Assembly (NCBI GenBank): GCA_025403435.1
Contig: CM046341.1
Coordinates: forward strand, 24,639,725 to 24,703,724
Length of the DNA stretch: 64,000 nucleotides
Direction: 5' to 3'
DNA from: Artocarpus heterophyllus
Lineage: Eukaryota; Streptophyta; Magnoliopsida; Rosales; Moraceae
The notes below the pieces were generated by a model that saw only the letters and a list, made by a program, of their open reading frames with translations, had not been told where the DNA came from and ran no database searches. Position 1 is the stretch's first letter, and each line of letters starts with the position of its first letter. This document shows, piece after piece, positions 1-11,431 of this stretch. The translations under genes were made by a program, and so were the position numbers.

Positions 1-831
1 TGATAGACCTCTAGTTTCTTTATAATTATTCAAACTTTATGTTTTGGAATTAATATTGTTTGAACCAATAAGGTATTTTAAATATCTTTGAACCTCCTAG
101 AAACTCTTTTTGGTATTGATGTGTTCTTATCTTGTATGAAACTATAGATGTAAAGTACTTATATTAGTCGACTTTTAACTAATTTGCTCAATTTGAGATT
201 GTATGCTTATCATTTATCATATTATGATCACTTTTTTACTATTTATATTTATCACATACTTAATAATTTGGTTGAAAAGTTTATCTAAACTATGTGTTAT
301 TAACAATTTTAGAGTTTCTTAAAGTCTCCTTTAAAAATAAAGTGGTTTAAAATGACTTCCGTATTCTACATCAATTTTCACCGATATCGATACTTTCTTA
401 AAATTTAAGTATTAATATTTCTATCGATATCGATATTTTCATCCTTGGATATGGTGTGATTAGTATCAAAATAATTATTTGGCGTATTATTTGTTTTGTT
501 AACTATTCTCCCTCTTTCTTTTTTTTTTTAATAAAGTTTGAAGGATTAAAAAATGATGGGCTCATGGATTTACTTTCGTTTCCCCCTTTTCAAGTTCCTC
601 TCTACCAAACAACATATCATATCATTTTCTTCTCAAAAATCTTTCCTCAAAATTTATTTCCTCTCCCTTTCCAGCCTATCATAGACTTACATCTTGTAAA
701 ATAAAATCTAAAAAATTCCTCTCAAGAAGTTTTTGCTAAATTTTGTAAACTTCAAACTTATCCTTAAGGTTATTCAAATATTGAAATGACATGTTGCAGG
801 GGTATTGACTACGTTAATGTAAACGTTGCAG
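1..831. other. AT-rich sequence with no gene seen
   Basis: This is AT-rich DNA with short pyrimidine tracts and no convincing long reading frame. If the candidate exon just downstream is real, this stretch would include the intron before it. A polypyrimidine run followed by cag near 826-831 would be its acceptor. I see no transposon terminus, RNA gene or conserved protein fragment here. Confidence 0.4.
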
Positions 832-939
832 GGGGACTGGCTTAAGGTCGACAATTTTCTAGAGCAGTTTAAGGAGATCAATAATGACACTGCAAAGCTG
901 CAGAATCCATTGTTCGTTGTTCAATTCACAACTATCTAG
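832..939 (+). CDS. Candidate terminal exon of an unidentified host gene
   Basis: An acceptor-like cag at 829-831 is followed by 36 codons that end in TAG at 937-939. The peptide begins GDWLKVDNFLEQFKEI and ends with LQNPLFVVQFTTI. Its composition is balanced, unlike the poly-T-derived frames nearby, and codon choice looks ordinary for a plant gene. I do not recognise the family. The frame is open leftward for only a short distance, as expected for a last exon behind an intron. The alternative is a chance frame in AT-rich DNA. The call rests only on the splice acceptor, the stop and the peptide composition. Confidence 0.35.
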   Translation, partial: GDWLKVDNFLEQFKEINNDTAKLQNPLFVVQFTTI

Positions 940-2735
940 TGTCACAAATGTACATGTTAACGAAAGGCAAAGGAAAACAAGCTGTTTAAAACCTGAATTC
1001 TCTGTATTTGAAACTTTTGGGACTTTGTTTCTATTTTGCTAAGATTGCCAAGTAGACAGAGTACTATGATTTGCTTACAATGTTTACCTTTTGAGACAGG
1101 ATTATGACTAAGAAATTTTTTTTTCCCTTTTGGTGAGATTTCTTTTGTCTATTTTGAATATGATTATGGTATCATCAGAAAGCTTAAAAGTGTGATTTTA
1201 GTGTATGTTAAACTTGATGTGCGCCTATTAGGAAATAAGTAGTACAAGGACAAAAATGACACATTTTTAAACAGATATGTTTTATGCTTTTAACCAGGAT
1301 ATGCAACCAAATCTTCATAGGAGGCGTAGCATGCAGTAATCAATTAGAATTGTATCGATTTTTTTTTTTAATTTGATGAACAAAAATTTCAAAAAATTTA
1401 AAATTAAAAGAAAAATAAAATAAAATTCTCTTTCCCTCAACCCCTTACATTCCATCTCACTTTATCAATTATAACTTATCAATTATTAAAATATTTTTGG
1501 AGGCAAATGTGCAACATACCCTATTCTAGTAACCCTTAGATATATAAAAAGAGAGAATAAGCAATGCACTATTCTTTTTTTTGTCGTTCGAACTGCATCA
1601 TTTTAGTGCATTGGGCGTTTTTTTTCATTTTTATTTCTTTATTTTTCTTCTTATTATTTTTTTTTTTATTTTTTTCCTCTTTCGTTCTTTTGCTTTATTT
1701 ATTTATTTATTTTTTTGGTTCCATTTGCCTACTTGACTTGAACCAAAACTTTTGGTTCAAATATTGGAGCACATAGAAGTTTATACTATAACAGTTTTTT
1801 TATTTTACACTGTAATATATGAGAGTTTTATACTATTCTTAGTTCAAACTAATTAGTTTAGACCAATGTGACAAATAACCTCAGATACCTTTAAAACCAC
1901 TTAAATCTTTTTTCTTCTTAATTCTACTACGTTTATACTTTACCTTTTTTTCTTTTCTTTTTTAACTCTATTTTTCCACCATTGCATCTTACAAATAGGG
2001 ATGAGAACAGGACGGGACGAGATAGGTATACTTCTCTCATCTCTATACCCAACTCTTTTTTATCTCTCATCTGAAAAGCTATTTTCATACCCTATTTATT
2101 TACCTTTTAAAAGCTAAAAAATATCATGATTAAAACTTCAAGCAAATTCCATTATATTGATTGTGAAATTTATTAACATAGTCACTAATAACTTTTAAAA
2201 ACAATCTGAAACAAATTCTAAACTTCAACAACTTAAAAACTAAGTACATGAAGCAAACAAAACATTAAAACACCAAAAACGTTTTTTCTTAGTGCACGAT
2301 GAAGTATTCTATATTTAAGTTTAAAGTTACAATTAATAATATATATATATATATATATATTAAGACTAAGGATGGGTTTTTTAGAGTGTTTAGCCATTTT
2401 TTTCTTTTTTTAGTAGTTTTACCTTTTTTTAACTCTTTCTTTCTTTTTAAATGATTTATTTTTTCTTTTTTCTTTTTCTTTTCCTTTTTTTTTGTTTTTT
2501 ATTTTTGGCTCATTTGTTTATTGTAGTGTCTTATGTCAAACATTCTCCTACCTTTTCCTATTCTATTCCTCTTTCATTTTCTCTCCATTTCAGATTTATT
2601 ACCTTTTCTCATAGAGTTCGTAAAACTCCAATCTCAACTTTCTTGTTGGAATATTCTCTTTGTTTGTGATCAATTTTGACTTTTATTGCAATTAGTCTTT
2701 TTTCGCGTCTCAAATTTATGTGTGACTTTGGTTTC
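940..2735. other. Intergenic AT-rich DNA, poly-T tracts and a TA microsatellite
   Basis: Nothing gene-like is visible. Long T-rich tracts (1620-1720, 2395-2510) create Phe/Leu-rich frames that are compositional artefacts. A short (TA)n microsatellite lies at about 2339-2361. Confidence 0.5.
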
Positions 2736-3011
2736 TCTAAAATAAAAAACTAAATCAAAATTTTACTTGGCTAATGAAATATGTAGTTTTTACTCCTTAA
2801 TTAATAAACAGACTATTTTCAAATAGAATCTAACATAATGTGACATGTGAAGGTCTTAAAAGATAAATTAATTTTCTTGCTCAAAATAAAATGAAGAACT
2901 AAATTGATGTTTTACTTGGCTAATGAAAATATGTAGTTTTTACTTCTTAATTAATGAACTGACTGTTAGACAAAATCTAACAGAATAATGACATGTGAGA
3001 GTCTTAAAAAA
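2736..3011. repeat. Degenerate two-copy tandem repeat, unit about 140 bp
   Basis: Two copies of one segment follow each other, roughly 2736-2861 and 2880-3011. Both contain ttttacttggctaatgaaa, then atgtagtttttact, ttaattaat and a closing gacatgtga with gtcttaaaa. They differ by scattered substitutions and small indels, so the duplication is old. I see no coding content or transposon ends. Confidence 0.6.
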
Positions 3012-3647
3012 AGAAAGAAAAAATATATTTAAAATAAAATATTAATAACAATGTCACCAGTCCAAATATTTGTTTTCCTTTTTAAAGTATATATTTATAT
3101 ATATATATATATATATATATTTATCTATTTGTTTCTTTTATTTTTTTATCGTTTGTAAAACCCTAACCTATTATACTTTACTCGTGTTATATTTTAAACT
3201 TTCTAAGTAATTCTTCTTTATATTCAATGTCTATATTATAAAAACTTCAATTACAACACGTACCTCTACTAGTAATCTACTGTATATTAAAAATGTGATG
3301 AAGCAGGTAGCTGTATTTTAATTTTCTTTTCCACTTATGCACTTTAACTTTTTAGGTTTTACTTTAGTGTATGTTTGGTTTGTCTGCTCTATGCAGTGCT
3401 CTTGCTTGCAAATTAAGAAACGAATGTTTATAGTTTGTGATCAAGTAAAGAAATCAACGAAAAAAATTAAAAGATTCAGACGTAAAACATTTATGAGGAC
3501 TAACTGATACACGGTCTCATTGGTGCGTTTGTTGTCTCAACATATGATTGTGTTTCCTGATGTTTCTATGGCGGTAAACTGAACTTGAGGTGCAATCAAA
3601 CAAAAAGGTCAACTTAATGAGAATTATAAAAAGGCAGTGTGTCTTTC
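3012..3647. other. Intergenic DNA with a TA microsatellite
   Basis: AT-rich DNA with a (TA)n run near 3098-3121 and no gene seen. Positions 3643-3647 (ctttc) form the left half of the probable TSD of the Copia element that follows. Confidence 0.5.
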
Positions 3648-4226
3648 TGATGGGTGATATTTATCACCCACTTGTTTGGACTTTTGTATACTTTTGTGGT
3701 AAGAGCACCGAACGGTACAAATAAAACAAAGAGGAAAGATAAAGAAAAAAAAGGATAAAGAAACAAGTGAAGAAAAAGGAAAAGGAAGAAGAATACGTGT
3801 TTTCTACGCACTCTCTCAAGACAAAGGGGGGCAGGGGGGGAGCTCGGCTATAAATACCCCCTCCTTTTTAGTTTCTCGCATCCCAAAAATTAAGGGGCAG
3901 CGATTTTGAGAAGCTGTTGAATGAGAAAATAAATAGAGTTTCTGTAAGAGAGAGATAATATCTGATAGAGAGAGAAAAATTGTGAGATTACCAAATAGTG
4001 TGAGTGTGAGAGCTATTTCTATACACCTAAAGTAGTTGTAAACTTGAGAGTTTATTGTATACCTATCATTTTCATATAGTGGAAGTTTTTCTTTGAGTTT
4101 GCCGTAGTTTTTCCCTTTCATATTGAAAGATTTTTCATGAGATAAAAATCTTGGTGTCTATTTTTTGCTAACTTTACTAATTTTGCTAGACGAATTTATT
4201 CCACTGCGAGGTTGAAAAACCTAACA
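3648..4226 (+). repeat. 5' LTR of Copia element A
   Basis: It starts TGATGGGTGATAT and ends CTAACA. It aligns over its whole length with 8351-9078 once the 158-bp insertion there is set aside. A TATA-box-like ctataaata lies at 3848-3856, within a G-rich and C-rich promoter context that the other LTR shares. The region after it (gagagagataata and neighbouring GA-rich tracts) would be the R/U5 portion. Confidence 0.88.
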
Positions 4227-4241
4227 ACTGATACTAGAGCC
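4227..4241 (+). promoter_or_regulatory. Degenerate primer-binding site of Copia element A
   Basis: Directly after the 5' LTR the sequence reads actgatactagagcc. This resembles the initiator-Met tRNA complement used by plant retrotransposons (tggtatcagagcc), with a few changes. Its position at the LTR boundary supports the call. Confidence 0.6.
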
Positions 4242-4429
4242 TTCATTCATGTGATTAGTCTTACTGTAGCAGTTCTGTCAGGCAGTTACTGTTACAAAGG
4301 AGCATCTACTGTAGCAGAGTGCAATATTGTTAGAGGGCGATACTATAGTAGAGGCTGTACTGTAGCAGGGACAGGCATTGTTGTCAAGGGCAGCACTATA
4401 GCAGTGTACAATTACTATAGCAAAAAAAA

Positions 4430-5270
4430 TGATAGGTTAGAAGGTTGAGATTGAGAAGTTTACTGACAACAACAATCTTTCTCTTTGGCAAAGGAGATTG
4501 AAGGACCTTCTTATTCAATAGAAAGTCTACAAGACCCTATTAGGCAAAGAGAAAAAGCCTAAAACAGTCAAGGATGAAGATTGGGAAGAATAAGGTGAAA
4601 ATGCAGTCAGTATAATTCGTCTAAACCTCTCACATAGTGTCTTGCAAAATATCGAGTCCAAAGAGTGCAAGACCTCCAAAGAGACCTGGGAAATGTTAGA
4701 AAAATTGTACATGTCAAAGAATCTTTCCCAAAAGTTTTACTTGTGGAAGGAATTGTACCGGATACGGATGTCGGAGTATTACCGACATGTTACAACATTT
4801 GAGCAATTTCAATGGCATGATCTCCCGGCTGTCAAAGTTTGACATAAGATTCAGTAATGAAGAGAAAGCAGTACTTCTAATAGCAACACTCCCTTCATTG
4901 TATGACCACCTCATCACCACTCTTGCTTACGAGAAGGGTAAGTTAGAGTTTGAAGTTGTGGCGGAAGCCTTCATATCATTGGAAAAGCAGAACAAGGCAC
5001 GAGGTGGTGCGTCATAAACCCCTGTTATAGAGGACAAGGGGAGAAGCAAAAGTCGAGGAGGGAGAAATTAGAATGACAAGTCCAGAGGGAGGTTGAAATC
5101 CAGAAACAAAAGTTTTACCTGCCATCATTGTGGCAAACTAGGCCCTATAAAGAGGAACTGTTAGATTTTGAAGAAAGAAGAGCAAGAAAATGCTCAAAAG
5201 AAAGGCAACAGCAACAGCCACATAAGGAGAAGTAACTATGCTGCTTGCAGATCAATGCTTGCATGTCGGC
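4430..5270 (+). pseudogene. Gag pseudogene of Copia element A
   Basis: This is the capsid-type Gag of a Copia element (UBN2/gag-polypeptide family). The N-terminal part reads VEIEKFTDNNNLSLWQRRLK before an in-frame TAG. The middle part (KTSKETWEMLEKLYMSKNLS) lies at 4670-4740, and a frameshift near 4790 moves the rest to another frame (LSKFDIRFSNEEKAVLL). The CCHC knuckle near 5108-5155 reads CHHCGKLGPIKRNC. Proline replaces the expected zinc-binding histidine, and a stop follows the last cysteine. The product would be neither full length nor able to bind nucleic acid in the normal way. Confidence 0.85.
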
Positions 5271-5288
5271 GACAACATGGTTGAGTAG

Positions 5289-6700
5289 GTGGTGGATTTA
5301 GGAGCTTCTTTCCATGTCACTCCTAACAAGGAAATGTTTACGACATACAAAGCTGGTGACTTTGGTATTGTGAAGATGGGAAATTCTGCTTGCTCTAAGA
5401 TACTTGGAATTGGAGATGTTTGTATTCAAACAAACATTGGTTGCCAACTTACTTTGAAAGATGTAAGGCACGTTCTTGAGTTACGCCTGAATCTAATCTC
5501 AGTAAATGCCTTAGATGAGCAAGGCTACGAGAGTCATTTGGGCAATAGAAGATGGAAACTCTACAAAAGATTGATGATCGTCGCAAGAGGAAAGCTGTGT
5601 TGCACGTTGTACAAAACAAAGGTAAGACTTGTGCAAACAGAGTAAATGTAGCAATCGGTTCTTCATCGAATCTATGGCATAAGCAGCCATATAAGTGAAA
5701 AGGGACTACAACTCCTCGTAAAAAAGAGGCTCATTCTTTGAAGAAAGGTACTCTATCTGATCCTATGATTATTGCTTGTTTGGAAAGCAACATAGAGTTT
5801 CGTTCAAAAGTTCATCTATTAGGAGAAAGAAATGTTAGGATGCGTATACTTTGGCATTTGTGGTCCCATTGAAGTAAAATCTCTCAGAAGAGTTAGATAT
5901 TTTGTAACCTTTATAGATGATGCCTCTAGAAAGGTCTAGGTATATCTGTTGAAAACAAAAGACCTGGTTCTTATAGTTTTTAATAGTTTCATGCTATGGT
6001 CGAAAGAGAAAAAGAGAAGCCACTGAAGTGTCTCCGATTAGACAATGGAGGCGATTTCACTTCCCATGAATTTAGAGATTATTGTTTTAAACATGGTATT
6101 CAGCATGAGAAGACAATACCTAGGCCTTCTCAACATAATGATGTAGCAGAACGGATGAATTGTACCATCATAGAGAGAGTTAGATGCATGCTAAGATCAT
6201 CAAAGTTGTCGAAACCCTTCTGAGGTGCAGCCGTCCAGATAGCATGCTACTTGATCAACAGAAATTCATTAGTTCCCCTGAAGTTTGACATTCCAGAAAG
6301 AATATGGACTAGTAAAGATGTTTGCTACTCTCATCTAAAGGTGTTCGCTACAAAGCATTTGTACATGTACCAAAGGAACAAAGATCAAAGCTTGATGACG
6401 AGGCAATCCCATGTATCTTCATCAGCTATGGAGATGAAGAATTTAGATACAGGTTTTGGGATCTAGAAAAGAGGAAGATCCTGAGAAGCACAGATGTGGT
6501 CTTCCATGAAGACCAGACAATTGAAGATTCAAGCATAAAAGAAAGTCAACCTGGGAAGGCTAAGGTAGAGCTAAGTCTTTTTCCACAACAGATTACAGAT
6601 GGAGAAGAAGTGCAAGAAGCCACTAAGGAATTGGAGTTACCTTCTGATGATAATGATGTTGAAGATGAAGTACCAACACAAGAGGATAACGATTAGAGGG
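5289..6700 (+). pseudogene. Protease and integrase pseudogene of Copia element A
   Basis: The protease begins VVDLGASFHVTPNKEMF at 5290. The Copia aspartic protease active site is normally D-S-G, and here the serine is leucine. The GAG-pre-integrase region follows to about 5850. The integrase core keeps its first aspartate (FVTFIDDASRK near 5910), then has a TAG where a tryptophan is usual. The second aspartate is in LRLDNGGDFTS (near 6035) and the glutamate in HNDVAERMN (near 6145). The C-terminal part runs to a TAG at about 6694, in an acidic stretch typical of the linker before RT. Several frames are needed to follow it. Confidence 0.83.
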
Positions 6701-6799
6701 AGCAGAATCAAGAATTAGAGAATGACAAGCAACCTCTCAGAAGATCAACCAAAGATCGAATGTCATCCACAAGATATCCACCATCAGATTATATTCTTC

Positions 6800-8299
6800 T
6801 TACCAAACAGAGGGAGCTAGAAAGTTTCCAAGAAGCGTTGGCTCACAACAACAAAAATAGGTAGATAGAATCCATGCAAGAGGAGATGAATTCTCTCTTG
6901 AAGAACAACATATACTACTTGGTGAAGCCTCCTAAAGGCAAGAAGGCCCTAAGGAACAAATAGGTGTTCAGATTGAAAGATGATGGACACGGTAATGTGT
7001 GAAGTACAAAGCTTGGTTAGTCGTCAAAGGCTTTGGACAAAAGAAAGGAATTGACTTTGATGAAATCTTCTCTATGGTGGTGAAAATGTCATCAATCAGA
7101 ATAATCTTGGGATTAGCAGCAAGCCTAGATCTCGAGATTGAGTAGATGGATGTAAAGATTGCATTTCTTCATGGTGACCTAGAAAAAGAAGTCTACATGC
7201 ATCAGCTTGAAGGTACTGAAGTTAAAGGGAAGGAACATTTAGTCTGCATGCTGAAGAAAAGCTTATACGGGTTGAAGCAAGCCCTATGACAGTGGTACAA
7301 GAAATTTGATTTGTTCATGATGGAATGAAAATACAAGAGAACTGCTGCTGACTCTTGTTCTACATCAAATAATTTTCTGAGGAGAAGTTTGTTATCCTAT
7401 TGTTATATGTTGATGATATGCTGACAATTGACCAAGATATTGAGATGATCAACCAGCTGAAGAAAGAATTATCTAGAGTTTTTAAGATGAAAGACTTGGG
7501 TTTAGCCAAATAGATTTTGGGAATGAAGATTATCCAAGATAGGAGGTCCCAAAGGTCATGGATTTCACAGAAGAACTATGTTGAACGGATATTTGAAAAG
7601 TTCAACATGAAAAAAGTAAAACTAGTATCTTTGCCTCTTGGTGGGCAATTCAAACTCTCCAAGAACATAGGTCCTTCTTCAGATGAAGAAAAGAAGAAGA
7701 TGTTGACTATTCCTTACTCTTCAGCTGTTGGAAGCCTTATGTACGCAATGGTTTGTACGAGGCCAGATATCACTAAATCCATGCAAAGAACACTGGGAAG
7801 CTGTCAAGTGGATCTTCAAATATCTGATGGGTACATCAAAATTGTACTTGAGCTTCGGGAAAGGAAAACTAGTCTTAGAAGGATATACAGATGTAGACAT
7901 AGCCAAAGATCTTGACGGTAGAAAGTCTACATCTGGTTATTTGTTTACTTTTGCAGGGGAGCTGTATCCTGGCAGTCTAAGCTACAAAAATGTATTGCTT
8001 TATCCATAACAGAAGCAAAGTACATTGCCATTACGAAAGCAGGAAAAGAGATCTTGTGGATGAAGAATTTTCTCCAAAAGTTGGGTTTGAAACAAGAAAA
8101 GTACGTGGTTCATTGTGATAGTCAGAGGACGAAGCATATCGATGTCAGATATCATTGGATTCGTGAAGCATTTGAAAAGAAGTTGTTCTAGGTGCAGAAG
8201 ATTCACACTGACAAGAATGCAATAGACTTGCTAACAATGAGGATCCCTCGACATAAGCTTGAATTGTGTTCCAAGCTTGTCGGGATGAGTTTGAATTAA
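6800..8299 (+). pseudogene. Reverse transcriptase / RNase H pseudogene of Copia element A
   Basis: RT blocks appear in order: the N-terminal region around 6860-6960, SLYGLKQAL near 7262, and the polymerase box LLLYVDDMLTID near 7395, so the YVDD aspartates are intact. Stops interrupt the frame in at least five places, including after KQAL, where a tryptophan-rich block is expected. RNase H follows: DLDGRKSTSGYLFTFAG near 7905, then STTEAEY-like sequence in another frame. Around 8115-8130 the frame passes from HCDSQ straight to RTKHIDVRYHW, lacking about a dozen residues usual in relatives. That is an internal deletion. Translation would end at about 8299. Confidence 0.83.
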
Positions 8300-8350
8300 T
8301 GATGACTTATAGTCATCTCTTCCCCTCTTGGGTTGAAAAATGGAGAGAAT

Positions 8351-9078
8351 TGATGGATGATATTTTTTAACCCACTTATTTGGGCTTTTGTGGACTTTTG
8401 TGGTAAGAGCACCGAATGGTACAAATAAAACAAAGAGGAAAGAATAAGAAAGAAAAGGATAAAGAAGTAGGTGAAGAAAAAGGAAAAAGAAGAAGAAGAG
8501 CGCATTTTCTATGCGTTTTGTGAAGACAAAGGGAGGGGGAGCTCAGCTATAAATACCCCCTCCTCCTCAGTTTCTTGTATTCCAAAAATTGAGAGGCAGC
8601 AATTTTGAGAAGCTGTAGAGTGAAAAAATAGATAGAGTGCCTGTAAGAGAGAGATAATACCTCATAGAGAGAGAAAACTTGTGAGATTATCACATAATGT
8701 TAGTGTGAGAGTTATTGCTGAATACCTCAAATAGTTGTTGTAAACTTGAGAGTTTATTGTGTACCCATTATTTTCATATAGTGGAAGTTTTTCTCTAAGT
8801 GTGCTGTGGTTTTTTCTTTTTCACATTCAAAAGTTTTTCACGAGATAAAAATCTTACGGCCCATTTGGTAATGTTTTAAGAGTTTTTAGAATTGTTTTTG
8901 TATGCTTTTTGAGATAAAAATTTCAAAAACACTCTATACATAATTTTAAAAATTTTTATTTTTCAAAACAAAATCATTTCCACCTATTTTAAAAATTCTA
9001 TCAAATGGTCTCCATTCAATTAACTTTGCTGATTTTGCTGACCGAATTTATTCCACCGCGAGGCCGAGAAATCCAACA
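8351..9078 (+). repeat. 3' LTR of Copia element A, with an insertion
   Basis: It matches the 5' LTR, starting TGATGGATGATAT and ending CCAACA, with a TATA-like ctataaata at 8547-8555. It is longer than the 5' copy because 8856-9013 is an insertion missing from the other LTR. Immediately upstream, tggagagaat at about 8341-8350 is purine-rich and may be the polypurine tract. The pentamer after it (ctttt, 9079-9083) pairs with ctttc before the 5' LTR. Confidence 0.88.
8856..9013. mobile_element. MITE-like inverted-repeat insertion in the 3' LTR of Copia A
   Basis: This segment is absent from the 5' LTR. Its ends are imperfect terminal inverted repeats: cggcccatttggtaatgttt on the left, and aaaattctatcaaatggtct on the right, whose reverse complement matches the left end at most positions. 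The interior is AT-rich and noncoding. Termini with a GGCCCATTTGGTAA-like start are common in plant hAT-type MITEs, but I cannot define an 8-bp duplication, so the superfamily is inference. Confidence 0.65.
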
Positions 9079-9990
9079 CTTTTTGCTTCGGGCAAGCAAT
9101 TTTGCTCACTCAAAGGAGCTTCCAAGAATATTTATGTTGTAAGTCTCTACTTTCTTCTTCTTTTAGATTTGTTTTCGTTTGTTTTGTTTTGGGTTAATTT
9201 TCTCACTCAACTGACCTCTAAAGTTTCTTCTTTTTCTTTTCAGTCGGCTCCCCTGCTCTCCCACTGCTAGACACTGCTATACGCCGTGCGCGTCCACTTA
9301 TCTCACTCCTTTGCCGTTGTGTGCGATTCGTCTTTATGCTATGCTTTAGTTTTGCTTCTTCTTTTTTTTAACAGGATGTGTAAAAGTTGTGTTCTTAATA
9401 ACGGAATTTTGTAGATTATTTTCTAGACTTCCTACTTACAAGAGTACGCTTGCAATGTGTTTGATCAAATGCTTCAAATTAATATGCCTTTTTGCAACTT
9501 TTCTTTTGGGAACTTGGAATTTTGTAGCTTACGACCTAACTCCTAAGTTTGTTGTTAGTAGTATGCATTAGAATTGTGTGTTCTCCTCTTTTCCCTTCAT
9601 AAATTTCTTTTCAATTGAATCCTTCCCGTATTTTTTGTAGTTCAAACCCGAGAGAGAGTTGATAGAAGAGGTGGGAAGTGAGAAAGAAGAGGAAAAAAAG
9701 TTGCAACTTTAACTTTTTTTAGTAATTTTAGTCCCTACTCATCATAAATTGGATTTTATTGATTTAATGGAGTGCCATGTGCGCAGTTGATAATAAACGC
9801 TCAAAAAACTGAAGTCCAGGTTTTGTGAGTGTCTGTAGGAGCAGAATTCCTTGGTCATTCGTACACATTAGAAATGCTCTATTACCTCTCAGCGATAGAC
9901 TCTTCCATTTTAGGGATAGCAGCAGATATGTGTGGTGCATTTTAAAATATTGGAGGATTTCATATATTTGGAGAAAAGAAATGGTGGAAG
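9079..9990. other. Unassigned DNA, one possible exon fragment
   Basis: A short stretch at about 9084-9139 (translating near FASGKQFCSLKGASKNIYV) is followed by gtaagt at 9140-9145, which looks like a splice donor. I do not recognise the peptide. The rest is AT-rich with pyrimidine tracts and no identifiable gene or transposon end. Confidence 0.3.
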
Positions 9991-10224
9991 TTCTAAATAA
10001 AAAAAGAAAGTAAAGCTACATTTTTTTATTGATTTCACGAGAAAAGGAAATGCAATATATAGAGGAGTTTGATAAATTATTACCAAGTAAATACCAAAAA
10101 AATCCTCCAAATCAAACCTAAAAATTTGGCTAATTATCTTCCCAGTTAATACGATAAAAGTCAAACTAAATTTTCTAAATTTAGAAATAATCATCACCAT
10201 ATTTTAACATGCCCCCAAAGTTGG
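9991..10224 (-). repeat. Possible LTR end with polypurine tract (minus strand)
   Basis: Reading on the minus strand, a purine-rich tract ccaactttgggggca (10224-10210) is followed by TGTTAAAATATGG (10209 downward). That is the arrangement of a polypurine tract next to the first bases of a 3' LTR. The other end of the LTR is not defined and no partner LTR is in the window, so this would be a fragment. Confidence 0.35.
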
Positions 10225-11426
10225 TGCATATAAAATTGGGAAAAATAGAATTGTTGATAGCGTATCTTCTATAGCGGTCTTCAATAGGATCAAAGAGATC
10301 ATGGCGCTCTTCAACGGCGCTCTTTAGAAGGATCAAAGAGCAAATATCAAGAGATCAATTGGGATAAGATAGGATCAAAAAAGAATCAAATGAGATCATA
10401 TGCGATTGGATCAATATTTTTGGACTGCAATCCATCGATATGTGATCATTGACGTCGCTCCTCGATGAAACTGCAATGCGATTTAGGGTTTGCATTTGCC
10501 ATTTGGTTTGCTATTTGTTGTTTTTGTTGTTTTTGCCTCTCTCCTTTTTTTTTTTTTTGGCTGTTTTTGCCTTTTTTTTTTTTTTCAATCAATATTTTCT
10601 TTATATTTTTTTAAATCTTTTTTTTTATTATTTTCTTTCCTTCGAGATTCATCTTCCTTTTTTTTTTTTTTTTCTTTTCTTTGTTTAACTTTTTTTAGGT
10701 TACTGACACTAATGGCCTCTTAACTTTAGTATTGAAATCTGCATTGGTATGGTACCAGCCAAATACTTGAAGAAGAGTAGACAGTCAACTTGAAATTTGA
10801 AAACTGTTTTGCTATAATACCGTTGTATTAAAAGGAATTGATCGCGCAACAAATTCTACATCCAGTAGAGAATGATGAAGGTTTAATGGACTTGAAAAAT
10901 TAATGCTATTTTGCTTTATTGCTGGGCTACCACCTCACAGTATGATATTGTTTAGAAATTCCTCGACACGGAGGTGTTTTCGTTATGTATAACTCCTAGA
11001 AGAATACTTGGTCTTGAAACTTAGTCTTCAAATTCTTCTTCATTAGGAGATAATGTTGTATCCCAGTTATATTGAAGAAGAAACACCAGTGTGGAATGCT
11101 TGGGTTATGTGACATTAGTATGGGAATAACAGGATTGTTCCAGTTGCCATTATGCTACATTTCACCTTTTAGTTCTTGCTTATCGTCCCTGTCCATCAAA
11201 AATTGTGTTTTCTTGTGCAAAGCCCAAAGCCTGAAACTCTGCTGCTTCTTTTGGGTGATGGAAAACCAAACTAACTGGTAACTACAAAATATGCCTCCCT
11301 CACTATATCTATTGCTGTTCTGACAGTAGGAGTCGCTTCAATTAAAAATTTCTGATTGAAGGGGTGAAAAAATTGATCCAATGTTTCTTGTCAAGTTTGC
11401 TTGAACTAATTATGTGAAATTGTGCA
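10225..11426. other. Unassigned DNA with GATC-rich and poly-T stretches
   Basis: Positions 10260-10420 hold several copies of ggatcaaagag-like and gagatca-like strings. Positions 10540-10690 are dominated by T runs that generate spurious Phe-rich frames. I see no supported gene. Confidence 0.4.
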
Positions 11427-11431
11427 CTTCA

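Larger units (their letters stand above)
3648..9078 (+). mobile_element. Copia element A: two LTRs, degenerate gag-pol
   Basis: The element has a 5' LTR at 3648-4226, a primer-binding-like site, gag, protease, integrase, reverse transcriptase and RNase H in Copia order (integrase before RT), and a 3' LTR at 8351-9078. Flanking pentamers are ctttc and ctttt, a TSD with one mismatch. Protein motifs resemble the Tork/Tnt1-94 group. Every domain carries stops or frameshifts, so the copy is dead. LTR divergence by eye and the many disabling changes point to an old insertion. A small inverted-repeat element lies in the 3' LTR. Confidence 0.9.

Noticed and set aside
1564..1776. Open frames rich in Phe, Leu and Ser in T-rich DNA (also 2451-2669, 10449-10723, 51071-51271)
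   Set aside because: They arise from poly-T tracts, lack any domain, and overlapping frames are equally open. No splice or start context supports them.
3816..4121. Minus-strand frame in the Copia A LTR
   Set aside because: It lies antisense to a promoter-bearing LTR, is not conserved in the other LTR and has no known domain.
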